Source of the DNA: Siphonodentalium dalli
Taxonomy: Eukaryota; Mollusca; Scaphopoda; Gadilida; Siphonodentaliidae
DNA length: 64,000 nucleotides
Assembly (NCBI GenBank): GCA_032622095.1
Contig: CP136064.1
Location: forward strand, 191,321,794-191,385,793
Reading direction: 5' to 3'
The number at the start of each line of letters is the position of its first letter. The first letter of the stretch is position 1. Below are positions 45,401-57,444 of the stretch, piece by piece. Position numbers and translations under genes: made by a program. The notes beneath the pieces are model-generated. The model had not been told where the DNA came from. It searched no databases and saw only the letters and a list, made by a program, of their open reading frames with translations.

Positions 45401-45989
45401 ATAAGTGTCGCATATCAATCAACCAATCAATAGTTTATTCTAAAAAAACCCCAATAATGGTATATTGAGATTACAATAATTGGACAGCTGGAGAACCCAG
45501 CATGTCCGATGTATAGATGCACAAGTACTCCATTCGCGTTTAAGATTAAAATGCAGTAGTTTGAACTATGGCCAATTGAGTAATCACATTAAAACGTCCC
45601 CTCCCTGTCATTGCGGAAAAAAGCATATCATTACTTTTTGGAATACAGTGGTCCTAAGACAGAACTTCTATGCGCCATACTGAATGTAATGTTATCAGAA
45701 ATACTCTTTTTATGTACAGCAACTCAGTCAGCGCGAAAATATTAAAATAGTTGACGGGGTTCAGACATTTATCTCGAAAACAAAGCGATTTCCATAATGC
45801 TGCCATTTGTTGAAACTTCGTGAAAAGCATTGAAACCCTGCTGAGCGCGAAATTTACCACCTCCAGATCGTCTGCAATCTCACGGCGACGGGCGTATCAA
45901 TGACGAAAACAACATTATCTGTGTAGCATTGCGTCCAATCAGCTCTAACGAAACTATGTGTATATCATTGTATCCAATCAGTTCCAACT
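45401..45989. other. No feature seen
   Basis: Between repeat H and the array. Short frames only. Confidence 0.4.
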
Positions 45990-48610
45990 GGATTACATCC
46001 TAATTTTCCCCATACAATCTCCCTCCCAGATAAATTGTTTACCTCCGGATAGAACTACCACATACTTATATATCGCATAGTTTCGGCCACAATATATGTT
46101 GATATTGAATTCATAATCCCTTCAGTACATAATGTGTTCAAGACCTCAAATAGGGTAGGGGTACATACAACAGTGAACATTTGCCAGCCGCTTGTTGTGG
46201 AGTGCCACATGATGCAGACTTTCGGGAACCAACACATATGTATATTCTGATAAAAACTAACCTTTGGTCAATATATTAATATTGGGGTCATATCATTTCA
46301 CCATGTGGTGTCTTCCAAGACTTCAAATAAAGTTGGGGTCCTCAAAATTTTGTCTTTCATATTTTCCAGTCACTTTTCGTTGAGTGCTCATTCTTTCAGA
46401 ACCCAAATCCATCTATTTACATTGTTTACGTCCTTGTACAATTAACTCGCCATTGTCCATACACGCAGTCAATGATGATATCGTTCCAATCCGTGGTGTG
46501 TTCTAGTCTTCAAATTGGGAAGGGGGTAATATAAACATTGAAAAATCGCATTGTTTATTTTTCAGTCGCTTTTTGTAAAGTGTCCCTGACTGTCGGGTAT
46601 TAACCCATCTATAACAATTGTGTATTTCTTTATAGAATAGCCATTTGTCCATATCGTCGTTTGACCATGAGGGCACATCCATTCAGTTCGTGGTAGGTTC
46701 AATTGTTTACATGGGGTAGGGGTCCCTTAAAATTCGCCTTCATCGTTTGCCATCTGCTTTGTGTAAGGTGCCACGGTGTTCTCGCGAACGGCGGGCTCGC
46801 GAGACCATTGCCATTCGGCCACAATCTCGGGTAATATGGATAGCTAATGCCTTGAGCTAGTGTTGTGTTCAAGACTTCAGATAGGGATGGAGTCCCCTGA
46901 GAGTAAAATTTAGCCCTTTCATTTGCTGACCATTTGTTGTAAAGTGCCATAGGCTATCGGGAACCATCTCATCCATAACAGATTCGTATTGCCAGATAAT
47001 AATCCCATTTGTCCACAACTTCAGTTAACATTGAGAGCATATGATTTTGTTAAGACTTCAAGTTGGATAGTGGGGTCCTCAAGACATAGAAAATTCGCCT
47101 TCTTGTTTGCCAGCCGCTTTTTGTAAAGTGTTCCAGGATTTCGAAGGAACCAAATCACCCATATATCAATTAATAATTCCATGACAGCAATACCGTTCGG
47201 TCACACACTCAGCTAAGTGAGAGAATATAACTTCAGTTCATGCTCTGATCAAGATATTAAATGGGTTAATGCCCCCCCCCCAAAACAGTGAGTATTCGCC
47301 TTTCTCTTTCATCAACAACTTTTTGTTGAACCAGACATTCAAGACCCTGGTATACTATACTTTTTATATAGCGTCCATTTCTCTACACACGCAGTTAATA
47401 ATGGGAGCACATCCTTTCGGGTCTGTGTGTGTCCCAAGACTGCAAATGGGGTAGTGTGGCCAAACACATTACATTTCGTATTCGCCAGCCGCCTTTTGTA
47501 AAGTGTTCCAGGATTTCGAGAATAAAACCACCCATACAAATTGTAAATAATACATGAGAGCATATAGATTCGGTTCAGTGTGTGCTAAAGAGCTTAGAAT
47601 GGTTATGGGTACCCACAACAGTGATATTTCGCCTTCTCTTTGCTAGCCACTTTTTGTAAAGTGCCCCAGACATTGGGAAGCCAGCCAACCCACCCATCGT
47701 GCAATCAAGAGGTATATTTCTTGAATTACATACCATTTGTCCACACCCCAGTTAATATTAAGAACATGTCCACCCATTAGTGTGTTTAAGACTTTAAATG
47801 GGGTAGGATGCTCAAAGAAAATATTCAGCTTTGGTTTTTGCCAGCCGCCTTTTGTAAAGTACCCTAGGATTTTGGGAACCAAACTACCCATACAACATGT
47901 ATATACCCTGATAGCACTACCTTTCGTTCACACTGTGATTTAATAATAAAAGCATGAATATTCGGCGCATGGTGTGTTCAAGAGTTTAAATGGGCATATA
48001 AAGGGGTCTCATAAAACAAAAAATATTCGCCTTTGGAGTTTGCCATCCGATTTTCGTAAAGTGCTAAAGGCTTTCGGGATCCAACCAACCCATCCATCAA
48101 CACCATGTATGCGCCCCGATATTACAATTTTTGCCCACATCCTCAGTTAATATTTACAGCAATCATTTCAGTTCGTGAGTTGTTCAACTTTAACACTTCA
48201 ATTGTGTAGGGGGGGGGGGGGGCTAAAACAGCAAATTCGTCTTTCTTATTTATCAGCCACTTTGTGTAAAGCGACACATGCACAACCAATCCATACAAAT
48301 TATGTATTCTCTGATAGAACTACATTCCCGTCAAACTCTCGGTTAATATAGAGAATTAGAGATCATATAGCTTAATTTCGTATTGCGTTTAAGTCTTTAA
48401 ATTGGGTAGTGTTCTTGAAAAATATAGCAAATTCGCCCTTCATATTTGCCAAGCAAAGTGCCACACTGTTTCGGGAACAAACCCATCCATAAACATTGTA
48501 TATTTCCTTATGTAATTGTCCTTTATAATTGCATGATTCTTAATACTGAGATCATATTTTGTTCAGTTCGTGGTGTGTTCAGGACATCTAATAGGGCGGG
48601 GAGCAACAAT
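45990..48610 (+). repeat. Degenerate satellite, ~187-bp units, about 14 copies
   Basis: Each unit has 'gtggtgtgttcaagacttca' or a variant, 'aatgggtaggggt', 'tttgccagccgctttttgta', 'aaagtg.cc', 'cgggaacc' and 'cccat'. Unit anchors lie near 46,135, 46,308, 46,495, 46,690, 46,862, 47,050, 47,245, 47,425, 47,575, 47,780, 47,970, 48,178, 48,388 and 48,570. Homopolymer runs (47,273; 48,208) occur between units. Strong divergence suggests an old array. Confidence 0.8.
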
Positions 48611-48719
48611 GATTTTGTTCTGTATGATTATGTTAGTCTATATTATGTGTCGTTTAGAACAAATACTTCAGTTGCTCAAATCGATATGTGTTAATATAAA
48701 ATTACATGTCATAAATAAA

Positions 48720-49790
48720 ATATTGTGTTGTTGTTGTTGTAACTGGGGGTTTAATTGGAAACCTGAGGTAATCTAAAACCAGGCTCGCGGTGTCTACGGA
48801 TCAGGTTTTCATCACACGAATAATGATTAGATGCTCATTAGAATAATTTAGAAAGGTCTGTCTTGTTATCATAAATATGTAGTTTTTCTACCAAATCGCG
48901 TCCGGGGGAGCGGTACCTAATTCCAATATCTTGAAAACCGTTGACAATTTCTGTCAAATTCTTTCTACTTGTGATGTCGAGATAACTACTGAGCCATATG
49001 AATTATATAGTTGGTCACGTATTGTTTATAACAAAGGTTTTAGTACTTAACATCGATGTTAATGCATGCAAAATTAACTGTTATATATACAATAATTGTT
49101 ATTGTTGTAACTGGGGGTCTGAAAGCCTGAATACATCTGTAATCAATTAAACGGCATCTCTGGACAACACGTTCAGTACAAGATTCATATTGGGTCCCAT
49201 TCAGATCAATTCGAAAATGTTTGTAATGTCATTATCAAAAATATGTATTTTTTTCGACCAAAAACGTGTTTGGGGGAGGGGTAGCTAAAATCCAATATCT
49301 CGCAAACCGTTCAAAATATTTGTTAACTTCTTTCTTCATATGCTTGACAGATAACTACTACACCATATGTACTAAATATTTCAATATTATTGCAATATCC
49401 GTTTGAATTTTAATGTTCGAAAAATATTTTTTTTTTTTTTAAAGAGAGATTTTTCAACAAAAAATAAATGTTTCGGCTCCAAATGGCACGAAAATCAAAA
49501 TTAACCAACACTTCTTGCATATCAGGTATAGATATGGTATGCTGTAGTCATTTTGACGCCTACAATGTGGGCTAATAACTTAGAAGATAGCCGCAGTGCT
49601 CACTTTACCAAAATCCTTAATTTCTGGGAAAAGTCACTGGTGGGTATCGTTCATCGTCAATTTGAGAATATCCACCACCAATTCTGTTATTTTTCACTAT
49701 CATTTTCGTCTACAGTATATATTTCTCCTTCAAAGAAAATTGGTTTTAACTTGTTCTACCGTGGGTAGGGGTACCCGACCACTTTTGGCG
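48720..49790 (-). repeat. Repeat H, copy 3, inverted and extended
   Basis: Reverse complement of copies 1 and 2 ('cgaccaaaaacgtgtttggg', 'ctgggaaaagtcactggtgg', 'acttgttctaccgtgggtag'). Two related halves of ~370 bp are visible, marked by 'gttgtaactgggggt' near 48,733 and 49,105. Confidence 0.8.
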
Positions 49791-50194
49791 TTTGGCCGCT
49801 GTACTATTAGGGTGCATGTATATTGACACTAGGCATAACTGACCGTGTCGTAGGAGGTGATGAATCAAATGGATTAATAACGTACTCGGCATATGCCAAC
49901 TGGTTTTTGCGCTTTGGCAGTAGTTGACTCATCGCCACGAAGAGATAGACTTATCTTTGCAGTTGCATGGTCACCGCTTATATATTAAAGTAGATGGTAA
50001 ATACGTGCCTTGTTTACGTTATAAGACAAACACTTGCCTCGTTTGTGCCAGGTAGATGCCAATGGTGCCATTCGTTTTTTGGTAACTGTATATAGCGAGG
50101 AATTGTGGTCACTTGTTTCTGTGCGATCTTACGATTTAGTTGTGTTGGCAATTGTAGGCTAAACGCACTTTTACTGGATCAGAGCACATGGAAC

Positions 50195-50405
50195 GTGGCG
50201 ACAGGGTGTCTCACCCCATATATCATGCCACGAATAACTAACCCCAGCTATGCCCGTAGAGAGCATTATCCACTAGTTTAAAACCTGGGAAATGTTTGAT
50301 GTTGTAACAGGGAATTCTATAATTTATAACATTGCAAAAACAGTGCAGTCAATATATTTCTCAGTTAATTCTGTTCCTTAATAATGTATTTCACTGTATG
50401 TGACG
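50195..50405 (+). repeat. Repeat M, copy 1
   Basis: 'gcccgtagagagcattatcc', 'agtttaaaacct', 'acagggaa' and 'gttccttaataatgtatttc' recur at 62,690-62,885 in the same order. 49,791-50,194 before it holds nothing I recognise. Confidence 0.75.
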
Positions 50406-50439
50406 GTCCCAAGATCCAATATATTTTATACTACATGTA

Positions 50440-51330
50440 GCGCATGATGTGCCCGACATCGTCCGGGCTATTTAGGGATCTCTTTGAGATCACCTCCGTC
50501 TGAGCGAGGTCAAGGTCACGGTCGCACGTGAAATTGGACCCGTCCATATTGTTCCCGGGATCAAAGTAAGCTTGCATACCAAATTTGAGTCGGATCGTTC
50601 GAGGTCCAGAAACATGTCTATATGAGCGAGGTCAAGGTAACGATCGCACGTGAAATTGGACCCGCCCGTATTATTCCCGGGATCAAAGTAGGCCTACATA
50701 CCAAATTCGAGTCGGATCGGTATCTGAAGGTTTCGAGTCTTGACACACACATACATACACACACACATACAGACAAAAGTTCGAAAATATATAATATACC
50801 AGCTGTTCAATGTGCCGGGCTATTTATATAGGTATTTCTTTGTGATCGCCTCCGTCTGGGCAGAATATACAGCGTCTGGACAAACTATTGTTCGATCGGT
50901 CCAGAAACATGCCTATATGAGCGGGGTCGAGGACACGATAGCACGTGAAATTGGACCCCCCATATTGTTCCCGGGATCTCGGACCCACCCATATTGTTCC
51001 CGGGATCAAAGTAGGCCTACATACCAAATTTGAGTCGGATCGGTCGAGGTCCAGAAACATGCCTATATGAGCAAGGTCAAGGATACAGTCTCACGTGAAA
51101 TTGGTCCCCCCCCATAGTGTTCCCGGGATCAAAGTAGGCCTACATACCAAATTTGAGTCGGATAGGTCGAGGCCCAGAAACATGCCTATATATGGGCGTA
51201 TATGAGCAAGGACACGGTCGCACGTGAAATAGGACCCGCCCATATTGTTCCCGGGATCAAAGTAGTCCTACATACCAAATTCTAGTCGGATCGGTTGAGC
51301 AGTTTTCGAGCCTATAACACACACACATAC
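50440..51330 (+). repeat. Tandem array, ~120-145-bp units
   Basis: Five or more units with 'gagcgaggtcaaggtcacgg', 'cgcacgtgaaattggaccc', 'attgttcccgggatcaaagt' and 'ccaaatttgagtcggatcgg'. Two CA/GA-rich microsatellites (50,742-50,770; 51,308-51,336) with 'acacacatacagaca' end sub-blocks. Non-coding. Confidence 0.8.
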
Positions 51331-52479
51331 AGACAGACATACAGAAGTTCCAAAATATATGCCTAATAAAATCTTAAGGGGTTACCATTTCCGACTATGG
51401 TTTTCTGGTTCCACTTCTGTCGAATATCGTATCGAATAAGACTGAAACGGCTGCGGGGTACAAAACTCTTCTTAAAAAAGAAGCTTGAGCTTGTTTTTCT
51501 GTTTTTGGGTGTTATCTTCATTTCAACCATTAGACCATACAACGGCGCTGTTGTGTTATTGACAAAGCCAAGGCTGCACAGAGGATTCGTTACAATGTGA
51601 TACCATTTCTCTGCAAAGTGAAACTATTTACCGACACAAAGTACCTACGCACTTGTCGCACTAGCTGACAAACTTGCCCACCTACTCGCATCATTTTACC
51701 CTCCCTTTGTGTGGACCACAAGTAATTCCGAACTTATATCGTGAGCCTCACGTGTTTCACATACGCCTTTATTAGTGTTTATGCAAATAAAAATCGTATC
51801 GTATCGTATGCTGCGTGGTTTACAGATAATCTACATGCCAATATCGAACACAATCTTAAATTGAAGAGAACATAAGGGTTATGCAAATGTTCTTGTTGGT
51901 GAGTCAAGTGCAGATCCGTCTGAAGTATACTATAGTTGCTGTTAGATGTCTCAGTTGGGTATCTTTGTACATTTAAAGTCCATTTAATTTTCGAGTCACC
52001 GATTATTATTTTATAGTGCCTTGATATACGGTTTACTAACACTCTATGACATAAACTATGATTCAAACACTATAATTGGAACTTCTGTGTCGCAGAAGGT
52101 GCCCATAGATAATAGAATATAGCTGAAATCATAAAAACATTTCCCCCGTTGTGGCTCCCAGAATGCAACATAATTCAAACTATTATTCCCCTTCCATTGA
52201 ACATAATAGAATAGACTTTGCAGAAAACCCCAGATGAAACTTGAGTACAGAACACACGCCGGTACCTCAACAAAAACAACATGTTCACAGTGTATTACCC
52301 ATAATAAGTTGATAGTGCAATGCTTTGGAGATTCCTCTTTCAAATAGTATATAACATGACATATATCTTGTATATGTTGTGATCTGGGGTTTCGAAAATT
52401 AAGTGGGCCTTTAAAGTACGAAGGAATGGTTGTTTTAGTTGAGCAGAAAGTTTAGTCCAACGGCACCACATACAGGCTT
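51331..52479. other. No gene supported
   Basis: Several 67-95-codon frames on both strands lack motifs. A short 'atcgt' microsatellite lies at 51,790-51,808. Confidence 0.4.
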
Positions 52480-52585
52480 GTGATATATCATTTTGAAGGT
52501 TGTGACATTGCGCACCAGTTAGGACCCGGATTGAAATATATAAATGATGCAAAAGATGATTTTGAGAGGTTTAAGTGGCAAAATT
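52480..52585 (+). repeat. Inverted repeat with protein-like frame, left copy
   Basis: 'attttgaaggttgtgacatt', 'gcgcaccag' and 'gatgattttgagaggttta' recur inverted at 53,395-53,500. The plus frame reads HFEGCDIAHQLG..DAKDDFERF. Confidence 0.7.
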
Positions 52586-53394
52586 CAGCCAAAATCGCTG
52601 TTTTTGTCAAATGCAGCCAATTGAGACACAAAAGCAGAGAATATATAATATGATAATCAAACAGTGTCACGATTTCGTTTATAGATAGCAAGATTTCTGA
52701 GATTTATATTAGAAATAGACAACAAAAATAAAGTTTGTTTGTCCCTCTTAAGAGCTAGGGAGGTAAAGTGGTACCATTTGGATGGGGATTCAGTGTTAAT
52801 TTTTGGGGAAAGTTTACTAAAACGTTACACAGCGGAGTGACCATATAATATGTTATTGGAAAGGTTGAATGCTTATCGAGTGACAACGCGGGGCAAAATT
52901 AAGATTTTCGACCCAGTTTGGATATTATTAGAAAGTAGGTCAACAGTACAGTTATTGTTTACAAATATTTCCATCAAAATTCAAATGCCAGAAAATAAAA
53001 TAAAAAATCCACTTCGCGTTTTCAATAAACATATGTTCACACTTTCCAACAAGACACGAAGCGCCGTCTCGGCTTTGTAGATATTGAGTAAACTTTCCCA
53101 GAATATTTACACTGAATTTTCCATTCAACTTGAAATGTTACCACTTTACCCCGCTCCCTATTAATGAACGATAGATCACTATTGGTTTGACCTAGGTTCT
53201 GGTATATTATTATACTTCCATATCTTAATATGGGAGTATATTGTATTTCTGTTGAGGCCGTTTTCCGTTTAATGGTATGTAGTGTAGAAAACTGCGGAAA
53301 TATATACTTATAATATATAGACTACAATATATTGTGTATAGCGCAAAAAAAAAATCGTGTTTCTCTACTTTGATGTCCGATTTTCCAAACACAG
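52586..53394. other. No feature seen
   Basis: Lies between the inverted copies. 'taagagctagggaggtaaag' and 'gtggtaccatttggatggg' near 52,749-52,786 partly match, inverted, 'ggtaccgaatcatg'-free sequence around 53,140-53,160 ('gttaccactttaccccgctc'). No gene. Confidence 0.35.
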
Positions 53395-53500
53395 CGACCT
53401 TTGCCTATTAAACCTCTCAAAATCATCGTTTGCATCATTTGTATAATTCACAATTCCTATCTGGTGCGCAATGTCATAACCTTCAAAATGTTGTGTCACA
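53395..53500 (-). repeat. Inverted repeat with protein-like frame, right copy
   Basis: Its minus-strand frame (part of 53,553-53,365) reads HFEGYDIAHQIG..DANDDFERF, closely like the left copy at the protein level. It might be a duplicated exon or a transposon fragment. Confidence 0.65.
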
Positions 53501-54119
53501 AACGGAGTCTGGATTTGATCAGACTGGGGTTTAATCGCCGGAGAGGATGCCATCAGTTAGCCAGCTCGTCCACAGACGACATCATCTGGTGTCGTTACCG
53601 TCAGCTGTCGCTAATTGTTGTTATGGTGATCGGGTAGGGTACGTTTATATTAAGGTAGCTAGCCATATTGACCTACTCCCATTAAAATGGAAATGTGAAT
53701 TGTAACTGAGTGTACTGTCAATAAAGGTTTTGCTTGAAGTAACATTTGTATGGTACCGAATCATGTTACCAGACTTCGAAATGGTTAGAAGTTTTGAAAG
53801 TGTGAAATATTAGATCTCATCCCAACTCACGAGTAAACAGATCACAGACATAAGTTCTGTGAATGTTATGTTTTATTTTCATCAGACTTTATTTCGACCA
53901 AAGGTTGATATTAATATTGAAACTGTTCGTTTACACAGTGTCAATATATTTCACATGGGTCTCGCGGTTTACCAACACAAGTAGTTGTCAGCCCGAAATT
54001 ACCGTTGCTCTTCTTTGTTAGCATGTGGAATCGTATTAAACCAGCCCCCGAATCGCATAATACCAGCCCAAATATATTGACAGGTTGCCAATTATCAGTG
54101 TGATTGAACACTACCGGGA
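53501..54119. other. No feature seen
   Basis: No supported gene or repeat. Confidence 0.4.
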
Positions 54120-54650
54120 ACAGTCAGGAGCAGCTCGGATCGGGATCAGCCCAGACCGTCCCCTTGGTGTATAGGCGGGATTTTAGAGACCAGAACAGTG
54201 CGGGATCTCATGAAAACCCACACACGCACGGTTGCATGGGGCCGCGAGCACGCAGAAGTGCCGATATAAACCATTAACTTTCCAGAATTTCAATATGGTG
54301 TCTGCAAACGTGACCCCATGTCGTATAGCGAAAAGAACTCCACACATATATGTAGCGGAACTACCGTCGACTACATTCGCAAAGAAACAAGTGCAAATCG
54401 CCCACCAAAGCCATGGCAGGCAATTAACAATCGAAATGCCGACATCGCAGATATGTTTGTCACGAATGAAGCGAACCAGCCCGGACAGTCCCTGGGGCGT
54501 CCGGGGTGATTTTAGTGGCCAGATCATTTGGATGGGTTCACCCGAAAACCCAAACACACACGGACGAGGGCCGCGGCCACACAGAAGTGCAGCTATTAAG
54601 CCATAACTTGCCAGACTTTCAATTTTGTGCCTATGACATGACTTGCATAT
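54120..54650 (+). repeat. Direct duplication of ~175 bp, spaced ~355 bp
   Basis: 54,120-54,310 ('cagcccagaccgtcccc', 'gaaaacccacacacgcacgg', 'gcagaagtgc') and 54,475-54,650 ('cagcccggacagtccct', 'gaaaacccaaacacacacgg', 'acagaagtgc') share order and spacing. Long frames on both strands look incidental. Confidence 0.65.
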
Positions 54651-55047
54651 ATTTATAATATGTTCCAGATACATGTATACGTCACTAAATGGAGTAAAAT
54701 AATTCATGGGCGATCTGATGCATGCATCTTTTTTTCTTGTATTGTATTATATAAACATATATTATCGTAGCTGTATAAACAAAGATAATGGACGATCCTT
54801 TGGGTGTAGATTTGTTCTCCAGGTCTCGTATTCACCAACTATAGCTTTCTTTTATAAACCAGGTAGTTTATTTGGTGGCGGCTTAAAAAAACACGGTGTC
54901 GGTGATCTTCGATATCTGTTACATCGATACGCATTGTCGCTTGTATGAATACTCAATATACTAGATTTTCCATCTACCATTATACGCCGCTTCATGGCCG
55001 AGCTCTCATGGCGTCGCTATCCTCCCTCGTGTTATCGACGCTATCTA

Positions 55048-55254
55048 AATACCAGAATTTACAAGATTCTTGTAAATTGGATTAAATACGTGTTCAACAA
55101 ATACCATAATTTACAAGATTCTTGTAAATTGGATTAAATACGTGTTCAATAAATACCAGAATTTACAAGATTCTTGTAAATTGGAGTAAATACGTGTTCA
55201 ATAAATACCAGAATTTACAAAATTCTTGTAAATTGGAGCAAATGCGTGTTCAAT
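55048..55254. repeat. Four tandem 52-bp units with central palindrome
   Basis: Units start 'aaatacca' at 55,048, 55,099, 55,151 and 55,203. Each holds the palindrome 'aatttacaag..cttgtaaatt' followed by 'ggattaaatacgtgttcaa'. Units differ by only a few bases, so the array is recent. Confidence 0.9.
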
Positions 55255-55472
55255 AATAATTTTTCGCCGACACCACAGACTGATCACATAATACCAGAAT
55301 CGTGTTAAGATCCATAAATAATGAGCTTCCCAAATAATTGTCAGATTTTTGTCTACTTATACAGTAGTACTATATCTCCTATTGCATTGACATGTGAATG
55401 ACACGTTCCACAGAGGTAACTGATGCACCGCATTGTTTTATACGACACATGTTTCATGTTTCGCGCATTGTT

Positions 55473-55533
55473 TTCTCGTCGTGATATGGCTTTGTTGCTA
55501 AAACGACGTTAAACCCCAATCAATCAATCAATC
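55473..55533 (+). repeat. SINE-like 3' tail
   Basis: 'gatatggctttgttgctaaa' then 'acgacgttaaacccc' and an (aatc) run. This ending recalls tRNA-derived SINE tails common in molluscs. The body is not evident. Confidence 0.5.
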
Positions 55534-55881
55534 GCGCATTGTTTATTGTGCCCACATCAGAATGAGTAATGGGGGATGCCACAGTGCCCTGGGCCCGCAA
55601 ACAAACTACCATACCTTGCTCACCGGAAGCTTGTATATCAGTCGACATAAATTTCGACTCAGTATATCATATCAATTCATGTTTACGTCGACTGCTTGTA
55701 TATATTCTGCTAATGATGAACATATAGTCTGCCGTCATATTTTGCCAGTATAATAGTATAAATAGCTGGGTGCACATGATATAATTATCTTGACAGAGGT
55801 GTTATCAAACTCCATACAGCGCCCTCTACGTTATCACTGCATGCGATATACCACTGCCCGAAGGATGGCACTTTTTTAACT

Positions 55882-56592
55882 ATGCGGACCGATACCTCTA
55901 TTTGTAGAATGGGGAATATCATTCAAAATGTCCGCGGGCTTTTCAACTCCCAGAAAAAAATCAAAAGCCGCGTATTTTGCCTGCTTGACATCAGACAAAT
56001 CACGATGTTTAAATTGAACAAATCTAAGTGCATTAAAGAAGACGTGTGTCGGAAAATAACATCTTTGTTCAGGGCATCTGTTGAGAAATTACCGGCGACT
56101 GCTTCCATCTGCAGAGTGTCGTCCAGTTATGAATTCAAGTCCAGTTGTTTTAAAAATTTGTCGTTGTATATGGAATCGGGGGACAGAGAGACAGAAAAGC
56201 GTCGTCGAAACACACCACGGACACGTACCTGGTACATATATACACAAGTCACGAAAAATAAAACTCCAAGTAAAAGGAAAGTAAAAAAAACAAAATACTC
56301 ATTTCTAGTGAAACAGCTAGTTCCTAATCAAGAACATGAATTTGATGAAATGTCTGATAACAATGACCATGACATTTCTATTTCTTCTTTTCTATCTTCT
56401 CCTGACCATGATTATTCAGCAGTGCGAGTTAAACCTTGTGTACGTTCCAGCACACCTGAGGTAATTCTAAAAACATGTCCAAACTTTGACCCTGTCATTG
56501 ATGAGTCAGACGATAGAGAATCAAGAAAGAAAAAGAAAAAAGTTCGAAGAAGTGAAGGGAGAGATATTAAGGAACATTCGATTAGACACTGA
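55882..56592 (+). CDS. Unidentified basic, probably nuclear protein; likely frameshifted
   Basis: The 236-codon frame starts MRTDTSICRMGNIIQNVRGL. It carries basic clusters (EKRRRN, SKRKVKKTK, RKKKKKVRR) suited to nuclear import, a serine/acidic middle (DISISSFLSSPDHDY) and no domain I recognise. At the A-rich run 56,525-56,541 the next frame takes over with a convincing helical sequence (FEEVKGEILRNIRLDTDLLC to IINQIFKEIHER) that ends at a possible donor, AAAG then GTTTGT, at 56,713. I infer one extra base in the A run, or an assembly error, so the exon probably spans 55,882-56,712 and the last ~18 residues of this frame are spurious. Further exons are not found. A kinetochore or meiotic coiled-coil protein is a guess only. 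Confidence 0.55.
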   Translation: MRTDTSICRMGNIIQNVRGLFNSQKKIKSRVFCLLDIRQITMFKLNKSKCIKEDVCRKITSLFRASVEKLPATASICRVSSSYEFKSSCFKNLSLYMESGDRETEKRRRNTPRTRTWYIYTQVTKNKTPSKRKVKKTKYSFLVKQLVPNQEHEFDEMSDNNDHDISISSFLSSPDHDYSAVRVKPCVRSSTPEVILKTCPNFDPVIDESDDRESRKKKKKVRRSEGRDIKEHSIRH

Positions 56593-56976
56593 TTTATTGT
56601 GTTCAAGGGTTGCTTCACTGTCTTCTGTTCTGTCCAAATACAAAGATGTGAACACCGTTATGGAATGTTCCTCTAGGATAATAAACCAGATATTCAAGGA
56701 GATCCATGAAAGGTTTGTATTTTATTATTATAGGCCTACATACATCTCAGATATTATTTTCTTATATGGGAGGCATTTTTCACATTTATTAGCTAATTGT
56801 GCTTAAAGGAATACGGTCCTGAAAAAACAATATTATTTTCTTTCAATATACCGATAATATATATATAAAATGTTCATTGGGCGCATATATAATCTAATAT
56901 TCGGCCGCCAATCGTTATTTTTATAACGATTAAAAAAAATTCCGAAGTTAGCCGAAGATTTTGTTGTAGACGAAGT

Positions 56977-57046
56977 CACGTGATCATCAGCCCGATCACG
57001 TGATTGTCACATGTAAACAGAAGCATAGCACGTGATCGATCACGTG
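56977..57046. promoter_or_regulatory. Cluster of four CACGTG E-boxes
   Basis: CACGTG starts at 56,977, 56,997, 57,029 and 57,041, with extended contexts GTCACGTGAT, ATCACGTGAT, GCACGTGATC and ATCACGTGG. The last two form the larger palindrome CACGTGATCGATCACGTG. This is the core bound by MYC/MAX, USF and MITF/TFE bHLH-zip factors. The sequence then becomes CpG-richer to 57,180, as a promoter might. Confidence 0.5.
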
Positions 57047-57144
57047 GTAACTCATTGACAACGCATAGATACGCGACGGCGGTATTTTAAGTTTGCATGT
57101 AGTCGATCGCGGCCTTTGAAGATTGTCGCGTTAGCACACTGCGA

Positions 57145-57444
57145 ATGCAAAACTTCGCCGAAAACATCGCCTTTCTCGTAATTAAATGTCTTTATCGTGT
57201 TATTATTACTATTATTATATGTATCGCGATGTGTTGTTACTATAAAGCCATGCCCGTATATTATTCAGTTTTGCGCGCATTTATCTATATAAACGCGTGC
57301 TCGTGTTTATATATATTTTTTCGTTACCGGAATAGTCCAAGTTATATTATATATGCATATCAAGATTGCATATATACGCGAAGACTTGCACAGTTATTAG
57401 GTAATTATCATCTCGTATACATTCCAATTTCCAGATGCCATTAG
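57145..57444 (+). CDS. Doubtful small hydrophobic protein
   Basis: A 99-codon frame beginning MQNFAENIAFLVIKCLYRVI, with a hydrophobic Ile/Cys/Tyr-rich stretch that could be one or two membrane spans. It lies ~100 bp after the E-box cluster. Its AT-rich composition and tyrosine/isoleucine excess are also what random AT-rich DNA would give. No family recognised. Confidence 0.2.
   Translation: MQNFAENIAFLVIKCLYRVIITIIICIAMCCYYKAMPVYYSVLRAFIYINACSCLYIFFRYRNSPSYIIYAYQDCIYTRRLAQLLGNYHLVYIPISRCH

Noticed and set aside
54183-54707. 174-codon minus-strand frame
   Set aside because: Covers a direct DNA duplication, has no recognised motif, and an equally long frame runs on the other strand.
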